Shown here: piece by piece, positions 55,875 through 64,000 of the stretch
Layout of the letters: every line of letters starts with the position of its first letter
How positions within the stretch are numbered: the stretch's first letter is position 1
Origin: Pseudoluteimonas sp047602125
GTDB taxonomy: Bacteria; Pseudomonadota; Gammaproteobacteria; Xanthomonadales; Xanthomonadaceae
Assembly (NCBI GenBank): GCA_047602125.1
Contig: JASGIB010000001.1
Location: 310,001 to 374,000 of the forward strand
Direction: 5' to 3'
Length of the DNA stretch: 64,000 nucleotides
Notes under the pieces: model-generated
Seen by the model: only the letters and a program-made list of their open reading frames with translations
Told to the model about the DNA's origin: nothing
Databases searched by the model: none
Position numbers and translations under genes: made by a program

Positions 55875-56447
55875 TCAGGTCTTCGGCAGGGTGACCCCGG
55901 TCTGGCCCTGGTACTTGCCGCCACGATCCTTGTACGAGGTTTCGCACACATCGTCGGCATCGGCCTGGAAGAACAGCATCTGCGCCACGCCCTCGTTGGC
56001 GTAGATGCGCGCAGGCAACGGCGTGGTGTTGGAAAACTCCAGCGTGACGTGCCCTTCCCACTCCGGTTCCAGCGGGGTCACGTTGACGATGATCCCGCAG
56101 CGCGCGTAGGTGCTCTTGCCGAGGCAGACCACCAGCGTGTCGCGCGGGATGCGGAAGTATTCGACCGTGCGCGCGAGCGCGAAGGAATTCGGCGGAATGA
56201 TGCATTCGTCCGCGACCACGTCGACGAAGCTCTTGGGGTCGAAGTGCTTGGGATCGACGATGGTCGAATTGATGTTGGTGAACACCTTGAACTCGCGCGA
56301 ACAGCGCACGTCGTAGCCGTAGCTGGAGGTGCCGTAGCTGACGATGCGGTTGCCGTCGACTTGCTTGACCTGCCCCGGCTCGAACGGCTCCAGCATGCCG
56401 TGTTCCCGGGCCATGCGGCGAATCCAGCGGTCGCTCTTGATGCTCAT
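55875..56447 (-). CDS. dcd: dCTP deaminase
   Basis: Deaminates dCTP to dUTP, the main route to dTTP in Gram-negatives. The 190-residue product starts MSIKSDRWIRRMAREHGM. It has the active-site sections GKSTYARCGIIVNVTPLEP and EGHVTLEFSNTTPLP, the second containing the catalytic glutamate. It ends SYKDRGGKYQGQTGVTLPKT. It follows apbC by 49 bases on the same strand and abuts the gene remnant described above. Confidence 0.97.
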   Translation of the reverse strand: MSIKSDRWIRRMAREHGMLEPFEPGQVKQVDGNRIVSYGTSSYGYDVRCSREFKVFTNINSTIVDPKHFDPKSFVDVVADECIIPPNSFALARTVEYFRIPRDTLVVCLGKSTYARCGIIVNVTPLEPEWEGHVTLEFSNTTPLPARIYANEGVAQMLFFQADADDVCETSYKDRGGKYQGQTGVTLPKT

Positions 56448-56496
56448 TCGGTTCGGTCCCGGTGCGGAACCGGCGATTCTACCGGCTGGAACCCGG

Positions 56497-57345
56497 TCAG
56501 CCCCGCAGCGACAGGTCGATCCCGGCCGGCGCGCGCGGGCGCTTGTCCAGTTCCGCGACCAGCTTCGCGGCCACGGCCCGCCACTGCGCCGCCAACGGCG
56601 AATCCGGGCGTGCGGCGACGACGGGCGTGCCGGCATCGCCCTGCTCGCGGATCGTCGCATCCAGCGGCAGGCTGCCGAGCAACGGCACGCCGTACTGCGC
56701 CGCCATGCGTTCGCCGCCGCCCTCGCCGAACACGTGCTCGGCGTGGCCGCAGTTCGAGCACACGTGCACCGCCATGTTCTCGACCAGCCCGAGCACGGCG
56801 ATGCCGAGCTTCTCGAACATCTTCAGCGCCTTGCGCGCGTCGAGCGTGGCGATGTCCTGCGGCGTGGTCACGACCACCGCGCCCGCGACCGGGATCTTCT
56901 GCGCCATGGTCAGCTGGATGTCGCCGGTGCCCGGCGGAAGGTCCACGACCAGATAGTCCAGCCCGTCCCAGCGGGTTTCGCCCAGCAACTGGGTCAGCGC
57001 CGAGGTCGCCATCGGCCCGCGCCAGATCATGGGCGTGTCCTGGTCCACCAGCAGGCCGATGGACATCGCCTGCAACCCGTGCGCGCGCATCGGCTCGATG
57101 GACTTGCCGTCCGGGCTGTCGGGCCGGCCGGACAGGCCCAGCATCATCGGCACGCTGGGGCCATATATATCTGCGTCGAGAATGCCGACCGAGGCGCCCT
57201 CGGCCGCCAGCGCCAGGGCGAGGTTCACGGCGACCGTCGACTTGCCTACCCCGCCCTTGCCGGAACCCACGGCGATGATGTTCCGCACCTGCGGCAGCGG
57301 CCTGAGTTCGCCCTGGGGGGCACGGGCGGGGATCAATCTCGGCAT
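56497..57345 (-). CDS. apbC: Iron-sulfur cluster carrier protein ApbC/Mrp
   Basis: P-loop ATPase that carries and transfers Fe-S clusters. With the ATG at 57345 the product is 282 residues with a deviant Walker A GKGGVGKS (29-36), DLPPGTGD and the cluster-binding CSNC. That start gives the usual family length. An in-frame ATG at 57399 would add 18 residues and cannot be ruled out, as neither has a good ribosome-binding site. The MIP18-like N-terminal domain of longer Mrp proteins is absent. Confidence 0.92.
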   Translation of the reverse strand: MPRLIPARAPQGELRPLPQVRNIIAVGSGKGGVGKSTVAVNLALALAAEGASVGILDADIYGPSVPMMLGLSGRPDSPDGKSIEPMRAHGLQAMSIGLLVDQDTPMIWRGPMATSALTQLLGETRWDGLDYLVVDLPPGTGDIQLTMAQKIPVAGAVVVTTPQDIATLDARKALKMFEKLGIAVLGLVENMAVHVCSNCGHAEHVFGEGGGERMAAQYGVPLLGSLPLDATIREQGDAGTPVVAARPDSPLAAQWRAVAAKLVAELDKRPRAPAGIDLSLRG

Positions 57346-57423
57346 GTGCTGAGACACCACTCTATTCAGGGTCGGAGCGGTGACTATGCCCTTGGTCATG
57401 GGCCATGACACCACAGTTAAACT

Positions 57424-57451
57424 CATGTTAACTTCGGGTTGTCCGAGGGCA
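57424..57451 (-). promoter_or_regulatory. Possible promoter of apbC-dcd
   Basis: On the minus strand TTGCCC and TAACAT are separated by 16 bases, each matching consensus at four positions. The region is A+T-richer than its surroundings and lies between the divergent apbC and receptor genes. No clear promoter for the receptor was found on the plus strand, only its ribosome-binding site TAGGGGA before the ATG at 57528. Confidence 0.35.
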
Positions 57452-57527
57452 AAGCTCCACGGCAATTCGAGTCAAGTGTTTCGTTTGCCGGGCGACCGGC
57501 ATCCCAACATACCTATAGGGGATCGAT

Positions 57528-60428
57528 ATGTTTGCAAAGCGTTTCCGGTTGGAGCCTAGCCGCCTGAGCGCGGCCCTGGTTGCCGCCCTCGTCATGCCGG
57601 TTGCCGGCACCGCGTTCGCGCAGGATGCGTCCACCACCGATCAAACCCCGGCGCCTGCCACCAAGGCCGAGACGCTCGACAAGGTCGTCGTCACCGGCTC
57701 GCTGATTCCGCAGACGTCCCTCGAAACCGCCAAGCCGGTGCTCGTCATTTCTGCCGAGGACCTGAAGACCCGCGGCTTCACCAACGTCCAGGACGCGCTG
57801 CACCAGAGTTCGTTCTCGACCGGTGCCGTGCAGGGCAACCAGACCTCCGCCTCGTTCACCCAGGGCGCCGAGACCAACAGCCTGTTCGGCCTGAACCCGG
57901 GCTACACCAAGTACCTGATCGACGGTCGCCCGATGGCGAATTACCCGGCGCTGTACAACGGCACCGACGTGTTCAACAACATCAGCGGCATTCCGATCGA
58001 CCTCGTCGAGCGCATCGAAATCCTGCCGGGCGGCCAGTCCTCGCTGTACGGCTCCGACGCCCTCGCCGGCGTGGTCAACATCATCCTCAAGAAGGACATG
58101 GATGGCTCGGTGGTCAGCGCGCGCCTCGGTGGTTACGACGAAGGCGGCGGCGAGAGCCGGCGCATCAGCGCCGCCACCGACTTCGGCAGCGACGACGGCC
58201 GCTTCCACATGCTGCTGGGTGGCCAGTTCGAGCACACCGACCCGATCTGGGGCTACCAGCGCGACCTGACCAAGCAGTACAACACGAACGGCTACAGCGC
58301 GCCGGTCTCGGGTCGCGACGTGCTCGTCTATGCTCCGTACAACCCGGCGAGCACCAGCTACTACTTCCTCGATCCGAACGACTGCGCCGGCGTATCCGGC
58401 GGCTTCGATGGCACGGAAGGCGTGCAGTACCGCCCGGGCAGGAACGACCCTTACTGCGGATCGCTGTTCAGCCCTGGCTACAGGACCATCAAGAACGGCG
58501 GCGAAAGCGCACAGGTCTACACCCACGCCACCTTCGACGTGAACGACAACCTGCAACTGTACGGCGATCTGTTGTACAGCCGTGAATCGACGCGCTATCA
58601 CGTCGGCAGCAACTTCACATGGTGGGGCAGCAGCAGCGAATTCGCCAGCACCTCGGGCGTTTATTTCGATCCGAACCTCGGCAACTTCATGGCGCTGCAG
58701 CGCGCCTTCATGCCTGAGGACATGGGCGGCTTCGAGCGCTCCATGAGCCGCGACGACAGCAGTTCGTACGCGCTGACCCTGGGCGCGAACGGCACCTTCG
58801 GCGGTTCGAACTGGGATTACGACATCGGCTTCACCCGCACCGAGTACAAGCTGACCGAAAACCAGTGGGCGCGCCTGAAGGACCCGATCAACAACTGGTT
58901 CAACAGCCACATCCTCGGCCCGCAGCAGGGCACCTACTACGGCTACCCCGTCTTCACGCCGGACTATGCCGCGTTCTACCAGCTGCTCACGCCGGCGGAC
59001 ATGAACAGCTTCACCGACTACACCCACTCGCACAGCAAGACCTACGACAACATGCTGCGCGCGCAGGTGACGAACAGTTCGCTGTTCAGCCTGCCGGGTG
59101 GCGACGCGGGCATCGCGCTGGCGGTGGAAACCGGTACCCAGGGCTGGACGTACACGCCTGACGCGCGCCTCATCCCGGATCCGGTCACGCTGGAATCCGA
59201 TATCTGGGGCACCACCGCGATCAGCGGCGACGGCTCGCGCAGCCGCTACGCCGTCCTCGGCGAACTGCGCCTGCCGCTCTTCTCGATGCTGACCGCCAAC
59301 CTCTCGGCCCGCTACGACAACTACAAGGTGTCCGGCGAGAACGTCTCCAAGCCGACCTACAACGTCGGCCTGGAATTCCGTCCGATCGAAAGCCTGCTGT
59401 TCCGTGGCCAGTACGGCACCGCCTTCAAGGTCCCGACGCTGGGCGACCAGTTCCAGGGCCTGAGCGGCTTCTACAGCAGCACGAACGACTACCTGTACTG
59501 CCATACCCAGAACCCGGCCTATGGCGTGGACAACTTCGACGACTGCGCCAACGACCCGACCCTCACCCAAGCCAATGTGTCGCCCCAGTACTTCGGCACC
59601 ACCTCGGGCAACCCCGAGCTGGAACCGATCACCGCGAAGGTGTGGAGCTACGGCGTGGTCTGGGCGCCGACGGCCAAGTTCTCCATCGCGCTCGATTACC
59701 ACCACTGGGACATCGAGAACGAGGTTGCCACGCAGAACGTCGACCAGATCATGCGCGACGACCTGAACTGCACCCCGGTGGCCGATGGCGGTACCGGCAC
59801 GCTCGATCCGAACTCCGGCACCTGCCAGGCGGTGTTCAACCAGGTCGTGCGCAACGGCGCCGGCGCGCTCCAGTCGATCTACGTCGGCAAGATCAACGTG
59901 GCTCGCGAGGAACTGAATGCCCTGACCCTGGACGTGAACTACGACCAGAGCATCGGCAGCGCGGGCGATCTCTCGTTCAAGACGTCCTGGACGAAGAACC
60001 TCAAGCACGAGCAGCAGACCTACCCGACCGACCCGGTGATCGACCTGCTCAACAGCGGCTACAACAGCCGCGATCCGATCTGGCGCGGCAACGCCTCGCT
60101 GGGCTGGAGCAAGGGCGACTGGGTCACCACGCTGTATGCGAACATCATCGGACCGACCCCGAATTACACCTCCTGGACCACGGCTGCCTGCCAGACCAGC
60201 CGGTGCGAGGAAAGCGGTTCGTACACGACGTTCAACGCCAGCGTGAACTGGCAGGCGACCCCGGACCTGGGCCTGTCGTTCATCGTCACCAACCTCGCCA
60301 ACAAGATGCCCGACATGGACGTGGGCAACTACCCGGGCACGAGCGGCGCGCCGTTCAACGATGCGTTCGATCCGTACGGCCGCGCCTACTACCTCGAGGC
60401 CCGCTGGAACTTCGGCAAGAAGGACTGA
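57528..60428 (+). CDS. TonB-dependent outer-membrane receptor
   Basis: Active importer of the outer membrane. The 966-residue product has a signal peptide (about 1-31, ending GTAFAQ) and a TonB-box-like LDKVVVTGS (about 50-58). A plug domain with DLKTRGFTNVQDAL and GGQSSLYGSDALAGVVNIILK follows, then a 22-strand-type barrel that ends YYLEARWNFGK. Eight or more cysteines are spread over outer loops, which is common in this subfamily. The substrate is not evident. TAGGGGA precedes the ATG, and a strong terminator follows. Confidence 0.93.
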   Translation: MFAKRFRLEPSRLSAALVAALVMPVAGTAFAQDASTTDQTPAPATKAETLDKVVVTGSLIPQTSLETAKPVLVISAEDLKTRGFTNVQDALHQSSFSTGAVQGNQTSASFTQGAETNSLFGLNPGYTKYLIDGRPMANYPALYNGTDVFNNISGIPIDLVERIEILPGGQSSLYGSDALAGVVNIILKKDMDGSVVSARLGGYDEGGGESRRISAATDFGSDDGRFHMLLGGQFEHTDPIWGYQRDLTKQYNTNGYSAPVSGRDVLVYAPYNPASTSYYFLDPNDCAGVSGGFDGTEGVQYRPGRNDPYCGSLFSPGYRTIKNGGESAQVYTHATFDVNDNLQLYGDLLYSRESTRYHVGSNFTWWGSSSEFASTSGVYFDPNLGNFMALQRAFMPEDMGGFERSMSRDDSSSYALTLGANGTFGGSNWDYDIGFTRTEYKLTENQWARLKDPINNWFNSHILGPQQGTYYGYPVFTPDYAAFYQLLTPADMNSFTDYTHSHSKTYDNMLRAQVTNSSLFSLPGGDAGIALAVETGTQGWTYTPDARLIPDPVTLESDIWGTTAISGDGSRSRYAVLGELRLPLFSMLTANLSARYDNYKVSGENVSKPTYNVGLEFRPIESLLFRGQYGTAFKVPTLGDQFQGLSGFYSSTNDYLYCHTQNPAYGVDNFDDCANDPTLTQANVSPQYFGTTSGNPELEPITAKVWSYGVVWAPTAKFSIALDYHHWDIENEVATQNVDQIMRDDLNCTPVADGGTGTLDPNSGTCQAVFNQVVRNGAGALQSIYVGKINVAREELNALTLDVNYDQSIGSAGDLSFKTSWTKNLKHEQQTYPTDPVIDLLNSGYNSRDPIWRGNASLGWSKGDWVTTLYANIIGPTPNYTSWTTAACQTSRCEESGSYTTFNASVNWQATPDLGLSFIVTNLANKMPDMDVGNYPGTSGAPFNDAFDPYGRAYYLEARWNFGKKD

Positions 60429-60457
60429 TCCACGCAATTGCCGCAATGTTGTACAGA

Positions 60458-60483
60458 GCCCCGCCGCAAGGCGGGGCTTTTTT
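60458..60483 (+). terminator. Intrinsic terminator of the TonB-dependent receptor
   Basis: Nine-base perfect stem (AGCCCCGCC/GGCGGGGCT) with loop GCAA, followed by a T-run and ATT. It starts 30 bases after the receptor stop and is the clearest rho-independent terminator in the window. The receptor is therefore a single-gene transcript. Confidence 0.93.
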
Positions 60484-60540
60484 ATTCCCCTGCGCATGTG
60501 CGCCGCGCCAAGCGCCGGCTGAACCCGTCGCCCCCCGCGA

Positions 60541-60569
60541 TTCCATACCCATGCGAATGCCGGTATAAC
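60541..60569 (+). promoter_or_regulatory. Promoter of the DUF2147 pair
   Basis: TTCCAT and TATAAC are separated by 17 bases. The -10 matches at five of six positions, and the -35 is poor. It lies between the receptor terminator and the first DUF2147 gene, with the ATG about 57 bases downstream. Confidence 0.5.
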
Positions 60570-60626
60570 GACCGCAAGCCGGCGGCGACCGCCCCGGAAC
60601 ACCGGACACCCTGGGAGGGGACCCAC

Positions 60627-61064
60627 ATGCGCAAGCTTCTCGTTGCCGCCGTGCTCGCCATCGCGTCGTTCGCGATCCCGCTGGCCATGGCCCAGACCAA
60701 CCCGCTGATCGGCAAGTGGAAGACGCTGGACGACGAAACCGGCAAGGCGATGACCGTCAGCGAGATCTACATGGCCAAGAACGGCAAGCTCGCCTCGAAG
60801 ATCGTCGAGAACCTGGGCCTGCCGCCGACCTGCGAAGGCTGCAGCGGCGAGTACCACGGCAAGCCCTTCGTCGGCATCGTCACCATGTGGAACCTCTCCT
60901 CCACCGGCGCCAATACCTGGGGCAACGGCAACGGCTACAAGCCGTCCGAGGACCGCCACTTCAAGGTCAAGTCGGTCGAACTGATCGACAACGGCGAACG
61001 CCTGCGCGTCACCGGCTGCGTGCTCTTCATCTGCCGCAAGGCCGAATGGGTGCGCGTCCACTGA
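60627..61064 (+). CDS. DUF2147 secreted protein 1
   Basis: The 145-residue product has a signal peptide (about 1-24, ending LAMAQ) and the DUF2147 lipocalin-like barrel. Recognisable parts are NPLIGKWKTLDDETGKAMT and a CxxC in PPTCEGCSGEYHGKP, then RLRVTGCVLFICRK with two more cysteines. The role of DUF2147 proteins is unknown. GGGAGGGG lies upstream of the ATG. Its stop shares one base with the next DUF2147 gene. Confidence 0.9.
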   Translation: MRKLLVAAVLAIASFAIPLAMAQTNPLIGKWKTLDDETGKAMTVSEIYMAKNGKLASKIVENLGLPPTCEGCSGEYHGKPFVGIVTMWNLSSTGANTWGNGNGYKPSEDRHFKVKSVELIDNGERLRVTGCVLFICRKAEWVRVH

Positions 61065-61498
61065 TGCGGCTTCCATGCGTGCTGGCCTGTTGCCTGCTGC
61101 CGGCGCTGGCGTCCGCGCAGCAGGCGACGCCGATCGGCCAGTGGCGCACCATCGACGACCATAGCGGCAAGCCGCGTTCGGTCGTCGAGGTCTACGCGAA
61201 CGGCGACGGCACGCTGTCCGCACGCATCGTGCGCCTGATCGACCAGGCGAAGGGGCCGAATCCGTTGTGCGATGCCTGCAAGGGCGTGCGGCACGGCAAG
61301 CCGGTGCTGGGCATGGTGATCGCGTGGGGCCTGCGCGCGGACGATGGCAACTGGAGCGGCGGCCGCATCGTCGATCCGGACAACGGCAAGGAATACGCGG
61401 TGAAGTTCGCGCCCAGCGCCGACGGCCGCAAGCTCGAAGTGCGTGGCTACATCGGGTTCTCGCTCCTCGGCCGGACGCAGGTCTGGCTCCGCGACTGA
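61064..61498 (+). CDS. DUF2147 secreted protein 2
   Basis: The 144-residue product is a paralogue of the gene before it, with a signal peptide (about 1-18, ending ASAQQ), GQWRTIDDHSGKPRSVVEV and the same CxxC (NPLCDACKGVRHGKP). It keeps a GRTQVWLRD end but lacks the extra cysteine pair of the first copy. The two genes share a TGATG junction, so they are co-translated and probably arose by tandem duplication. Confidence 0.9.
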   Translation: MRLPCVLACCLLPALASAQQATPIGQWRTIDDHSGKPRSVVEVYANGDGTLSARIVRLIDQAKGPNPLCDACKGVRHGKPVLGMVIAWGLRADDGNWSGGRIVDPDNGKEYAVKFAPSADGRKLEVRGYIGFSLLGRTQVWLRD

Positions 61499-61574
61499 GC
61501 CTGTGCGGCCGGAAGGCCCGCGGACGCATGCGATAATCCGCGGTCCGCCGCGTTCGCGGCCACCGCATTCCGCC

Positions 61575-63614
61575 ATGCCACGCCAGGTCTTCACCACCTT
61601 CGCCCTGCCCTACGCCAACGGCGCCCTGCACCTGGGCCACCTGGTGGGCTACATCCAGGCCGACATCTGGGTGCGCGCGCGGCGGATGGCGGGCGACACC
61701 GTGCATTTCGTCAGCGCCGACGACACCCACGGCACGCCGATCATGCTCGCCGCGGAAAAGGCCGGGTTGACGCCGGAGGCGTTCATCGCCGGCATGCAGG
61801 AATCGCACGAACGCGACCTGCGCACGTTCGGTGTCGAAGTCGACCACTACGATTCGACCAACTCGGCGCGCAACCGCGCGTTGACCGAAGCGATCTACAA
61901 GCAACTTGGTGCGAACGGCCACATCGCGCGGCGCTCGGTGCAGCAGTTCTACGACCCGGTGAAGGGCATGTTCCTGCCCGACCGCTACGTGAAGGGCATC
62001 TGCCCGAACTGCGGCACGCCGGACCAGTACGGCGACAACTGCGAACACTGCGGCGCGACCTATGCGCCGACCGACCTGAAGGATCCGAAGTCGGTGCTGT
62101 CCGGGGCCACGCCCGAGCTGCGCGATTCCGAGCATTTCTTCTTCGAAGTCGGCCGCTTCACGGATTTCCTGCGCGAATGGCTGGACGGCGACGTCGCCGC
62201 GCCGGGGGTGAAGGCCAAGCTGCGCGAATGGCTGGATGCCGAGGGCGGGCTGCGCGCCTGGGACATCTCGCGCGATGCGCCCTACTTCGGCTTCGATATC
62301 CCCGGTGCGCCCGGCAAGTATTTCTATGTCTGGCTGGACGCGCCGATCGGCTACCTGTCCAGCTTCCAGACGCTGTGCGAACGGCAAGGCATCGACTACG
62401 ACGCCTTCCTGCGCGCGGGCAGCACGGCCGAGATGCACCACTTCATCGGCAAGGACATCGTCAACTTCCACGGCCTGTTCTGGCCGGCGGTGCTGCACGG
62501 TTCCGGGCAGCGCGCGCCGACGCGATTGCACGTCAACGGCTACCTGACCGTGGACGGCGCCAAGATGTCGAAGTCGCGCGGCACCTTCGTGATGGCGCGC
62601 AGCTACCTCGACGCCGGGCTCGATCCGGAAGCGCTGCGCTACTACTACGCGAGCAAGACCAGCGGCGGCGTCGACGACCTCGACCTCAACCTCGGCGATT
62701 TCGTCGCGCGGGTGAACAGCGACGTGGTCGGCAAGTTCGTGAACCTCGCCAGCCGCTGCGCCGGCTTCGTCGAAAAGCGCTTCGGCGGGCGCCTCGCCGA
62801 TGCGCTGCCGGAACCGGCGATGTACCAGCGATTCGTCGCCGGGCTGCAGCCCATCGCCGAAGCCTATGCGCGCAACGAAGCCGCGACCGCATTGCGCCTC
62901 GCCACCGCGCTGGCCGACGAAGCCAACAAGTACATCGACGAGAAGAAGCCGTGGGTGCTGGCGAAGCAGGACGGCGCCGATGCCGAACTGCAAGGCGTAT
63001 GCACGCAAGGCCTGAACCTCTTCCGCGTGCTCGCAGCCGCGTTGAAGCCGGTGCTGCCACGCACCGTCGCGCAGGCCGAAGCCTTCCTCGATGCGCCGCT
63101 CCCTGGCTGGAACGATGTCGCCATGCCGCTGCTCGCGCGCGACATCAATCCCTACGCACCATTGTTCACCCGCATCGACCCCAAGCACATCGACGCCATG
63201 ATCGAATCCGGAAAATCGCCCGCCGCGGCCGAGGCCGCTCCACCCTCACCCCAGCCCTCTCCCGCCGGCGGGAGAGGGGGTGAATTCGTCGGCATCGACG
63301 ATTTCGCCAAGCTCGACCTGCGCATCGGCAAGGTGCTCGAATGCGGCTTCGTCGAGGGCTCGGACAAGCTGTTGCGCTTCCTCCTCGACGCCGGCGACCT
63401 CGGGCAGCGCCAGATCTTCTCGGGCATCCGCGCCAGCTACGCCGAGCCGGAAAGGCTCGTGGGCCGCAACGTGGTGTTCATCGCCAACCTCGCGCCGCGC
63501 AAGATGCGTTTCGGCACGAGCGAAGGCATGATCCTCTCGGCTGGCTTCGACGGCGGGTCGTTGTCGCTGCTCGACGCCGACGACGGCGCGCAAGCGGGCA
63601 TGCCCGTCAAGTGA
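61575..63614 (+). CDS. metG: Methionyl-tRNA synthetase
   Basis: Charges elongator and initiator tRNA-Met. The 679-residue product has the HIGH-type motif HLGH (LHLGHLVGY), zinc-binding cysteines (CPNC, CEHC) and KMSKS (GAKMSKSRG). An alpha-helical anticodon domain and a C-terminal EMAP/OB tRNA-binding domain (about 573-679, AKLDLRIGKVLECGF) that promotes dimers follow. The Ala/Pro linker before that domain contains a 24-base DNA palindrome in frame. The ATG is at 61575. Confidence 0.97.
   Translation: MPRQVFTTFALPYANGALHLGHLVGYIQADIWVRARRMAGDTVHFVSADDTHGTPIMLAAEKAGLTPEAFIAGMQESHERDLRTFGVEVDHYDSTNSARNRALTEAIYKQLGANGHIARRSVQQFYDPVKGMFLPDRYVKGICPNCGTPDQYGDNCEHCGATYAPTDLKDPKSVLSGATPELRDSEHFFFEVGRFTDFLREWLDGDVAAPGVKAKLREWLDAEGGLRAWDISRDAPYFGFDIPGAPGKYFYVWLDAPIGYLSSFQTLCERQGIDYDAFLRAGSTAEMHHFIGKDIVNFHGLFWPAVLHGSGQRAPTRLHVNGYLTVDGAKMSKSRGTFVMARSYLDAGLDPEALRYYYASKTSGGVDDLDLNLGDFVARVNSDVVGKFVNLASRCAGFVEKRFGGRLADALPEPAMYQRFVAGLQPIAEAYARNEAATALRLATALADEANKYIDEKKPWVLAKQDGADAELQGVCTQGLNLFRVLAAALKPVLPRTVAQAEAFLDAPLPGWNDVAMPLLARDINPYAPLFTRIDPKHIDAMIESGKSPAAAEAAPPSPQPSPAGGRGGEFVGIDDFAKLDLRIGKVLECGFVEGSDKLLRFLLDAGDLGQRQIFSGIRASYAEPERLVGRNVVFIANLAPRKMRFGTSEGMILSAGFDGGSLSLLDADDGAQAGMPVK
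63255..63278. repeat. 24-base perfect palindrome inside metG
   Basis: The twelve-base arms CCCTCTCCCGCC and GGCGGGAGAGGG abut without a loop. Flanking TCACCCC and GGGTGA extend the symmetry imperfectly. This form resembles a dispersed intergenic palindrome of G+C-rich Proteobacteria. Here it is translated in frame as SPQPSPAGGRG within the flexible linker of MetG (about residues 558-568). Confidence 0.7.
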
Positions 63615-63692
63615 AGCCACTCGAGAGTGGAGAGAAGTGAGAAACGGGGGAAAAGCGCTCTACCCTCGCTCCTCTTCGCTCGCTCCTGCCCC
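63615..63692. other. Purine/pyrimidine-biased spacer between metG and rnfB
   Basis: The first half is almost all purine on the plus strand (gagtggagagaagtgagaaa) and the second half mostly pyrimidine. A small hairpin CCACT-CGAG-AGTGG lies at 63618-63631. No promoter or T-run terminator is visible. It may be a repeat remnant. Confidence 0.35.
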
Positions 63693-64000
63693 ATGGATCT
63701 GATCGAACGCCTCGACCGCATCCTGCCGCAGACGCAATGCGGCCAGTGCGGTTTCGACGGATGCCGTCCCTACGCCGAAGCAATGGCGCGCGGAGACGCC
63801 GATATCGACCATTGCCCGCCCGGTGGCGACGCCGGCGCGCGCGCACTGGCGAAACTGCTCGGGGTCGAATCGAGGCCCTACGATCGTGTTCGCGGCGACC
63901 ACAAGCCCGCGCAAGTCGCGGTCGTCGTCGAAGCCGACTGCATCGGCTGCACCAAGTGCATCCAGGCCTGCCCCGTGGACGCGATCATCGGCGCATCGAA
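63693..64000 (+). CDS. RnfB/RsxB-type iron-sulfur protein (cut by right window edge)
   Basis: The first 102 codons are present. The Fe-S (4Fe-4S) domain at the N-terminus shows QTQCGQCGFDGCRPYAEAM and HCPPGG. The beginning of a ferredoxin domain (CIGCTKCIQACPVDAI) follows. Unlike full RnfB there is no membrane helix before the first cluster, which suggests the soluble, stand-alone form found in Xanthomonadales. The ATG at 63693 is the first in frame after metG. Confidence 0.88.
   Translation, partial: MDLIERLDRILPQTQCGQCGFDGCRPYAEAMARGDADIDHCPPGGDAGARALAKLLGVESRPYDRVRGDHKPAQVAVVVEADCIGCTKCIQACPVDAIIGAS

Noticed and set aside
57513..63188. Open frame of 1891 codons on the minus strand
   Set aside because: It is antisense to the receptor, DUF2147 and metG genes, has low-complexity Arg/Val/Ala composition and no domain. 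Long antisense frames are expected in G+C-rich coding DNA.

Overview
The window reads as chromosomal core DNA of a G+C-rich gammaproteobacterium of the Lysobacterales/Xanthomonadales (Lysobacter-, Luteimonas- or Thermomonas-like; genus not resolvable by eye). The reasons are the gene orders tpiA-secG-tRNA-Leu-nuoA to nuoN, metY-rimP-nusA-infB-rbfA-truB and asd-fimV-truA-trpF-trpB-trpA-accD, the form of metG and psd, a large TonB-dependent receptor, DUF2147 proteins, and codons ending mostly in G or C. No phage, transposase, rRNA or CRISPR array was seen.

From 1 to about 35.9 kb almost everything is on the minus strand. Read in the direction of transcription it starts with prmB, aroC, asd, fimV, truA, trpF, trpB, trpA, accD, glmM, a 2-oxoglutarate oxygenase, tpiA, secG and tRNA-Leu. 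It goes on through all fourteen nuo genes, a small secreted protein, initiator tRNA-Met, rimP, nusA, infB, rbfA and truB. Most neighbours overlap by 1 or 4 bases. The translation operon is interrupted between rbfA and truB by two plus-strand genes (cupin, DUF4440). Two genes, the DUF4440 gene and aroC, carry apparent single-base frameshifts.

From 36 to 44.6 kb the strands are mixed: a Sco1-type copper protein, psd, a low-G+C lipoprotein that looks foreign, an MltD-like transglycosylase, a HerA-type ATPase, an NlpE-like lipoprotein, greB, a small membrane protein, a secreted protein and rimO.

From 44.7 to 52.6 kb a plus-strand run holds a dienelactone hydrolase, a HIT protein and a compact pyroglutamate cluster. 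That cluster is pxpB, pxpC, a DUF885 lipoprotein, pxpA, DUF969, DUF979 and pcp. It contains a complete 5-oxoprolinase, a pyroglutamyl peptidase, a candidate two-part permease and a candidate peptidase.

From 52.7 to 55.9 kb lies the least described part: four tandem paralogues joined by ATGA overlaps. Each has a nearly identical membrane anchor of about 40 residues and a strongly diverged outer domain. A fifth ATGA overlap leads into a nine-codon stub that looks like the beginning of a deleted membrane/TPR gene.

The right end has dcd and apbC (minus), then a TonB-dependent receptor with a strong terminator, two DUF2147 genes, metG with a palindromic repeat in its linker, and a partial RnfB/RsxB-type iron-sulfur protein cut by the window edge. 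There is no gene-free stretch longer than about 200 bases.
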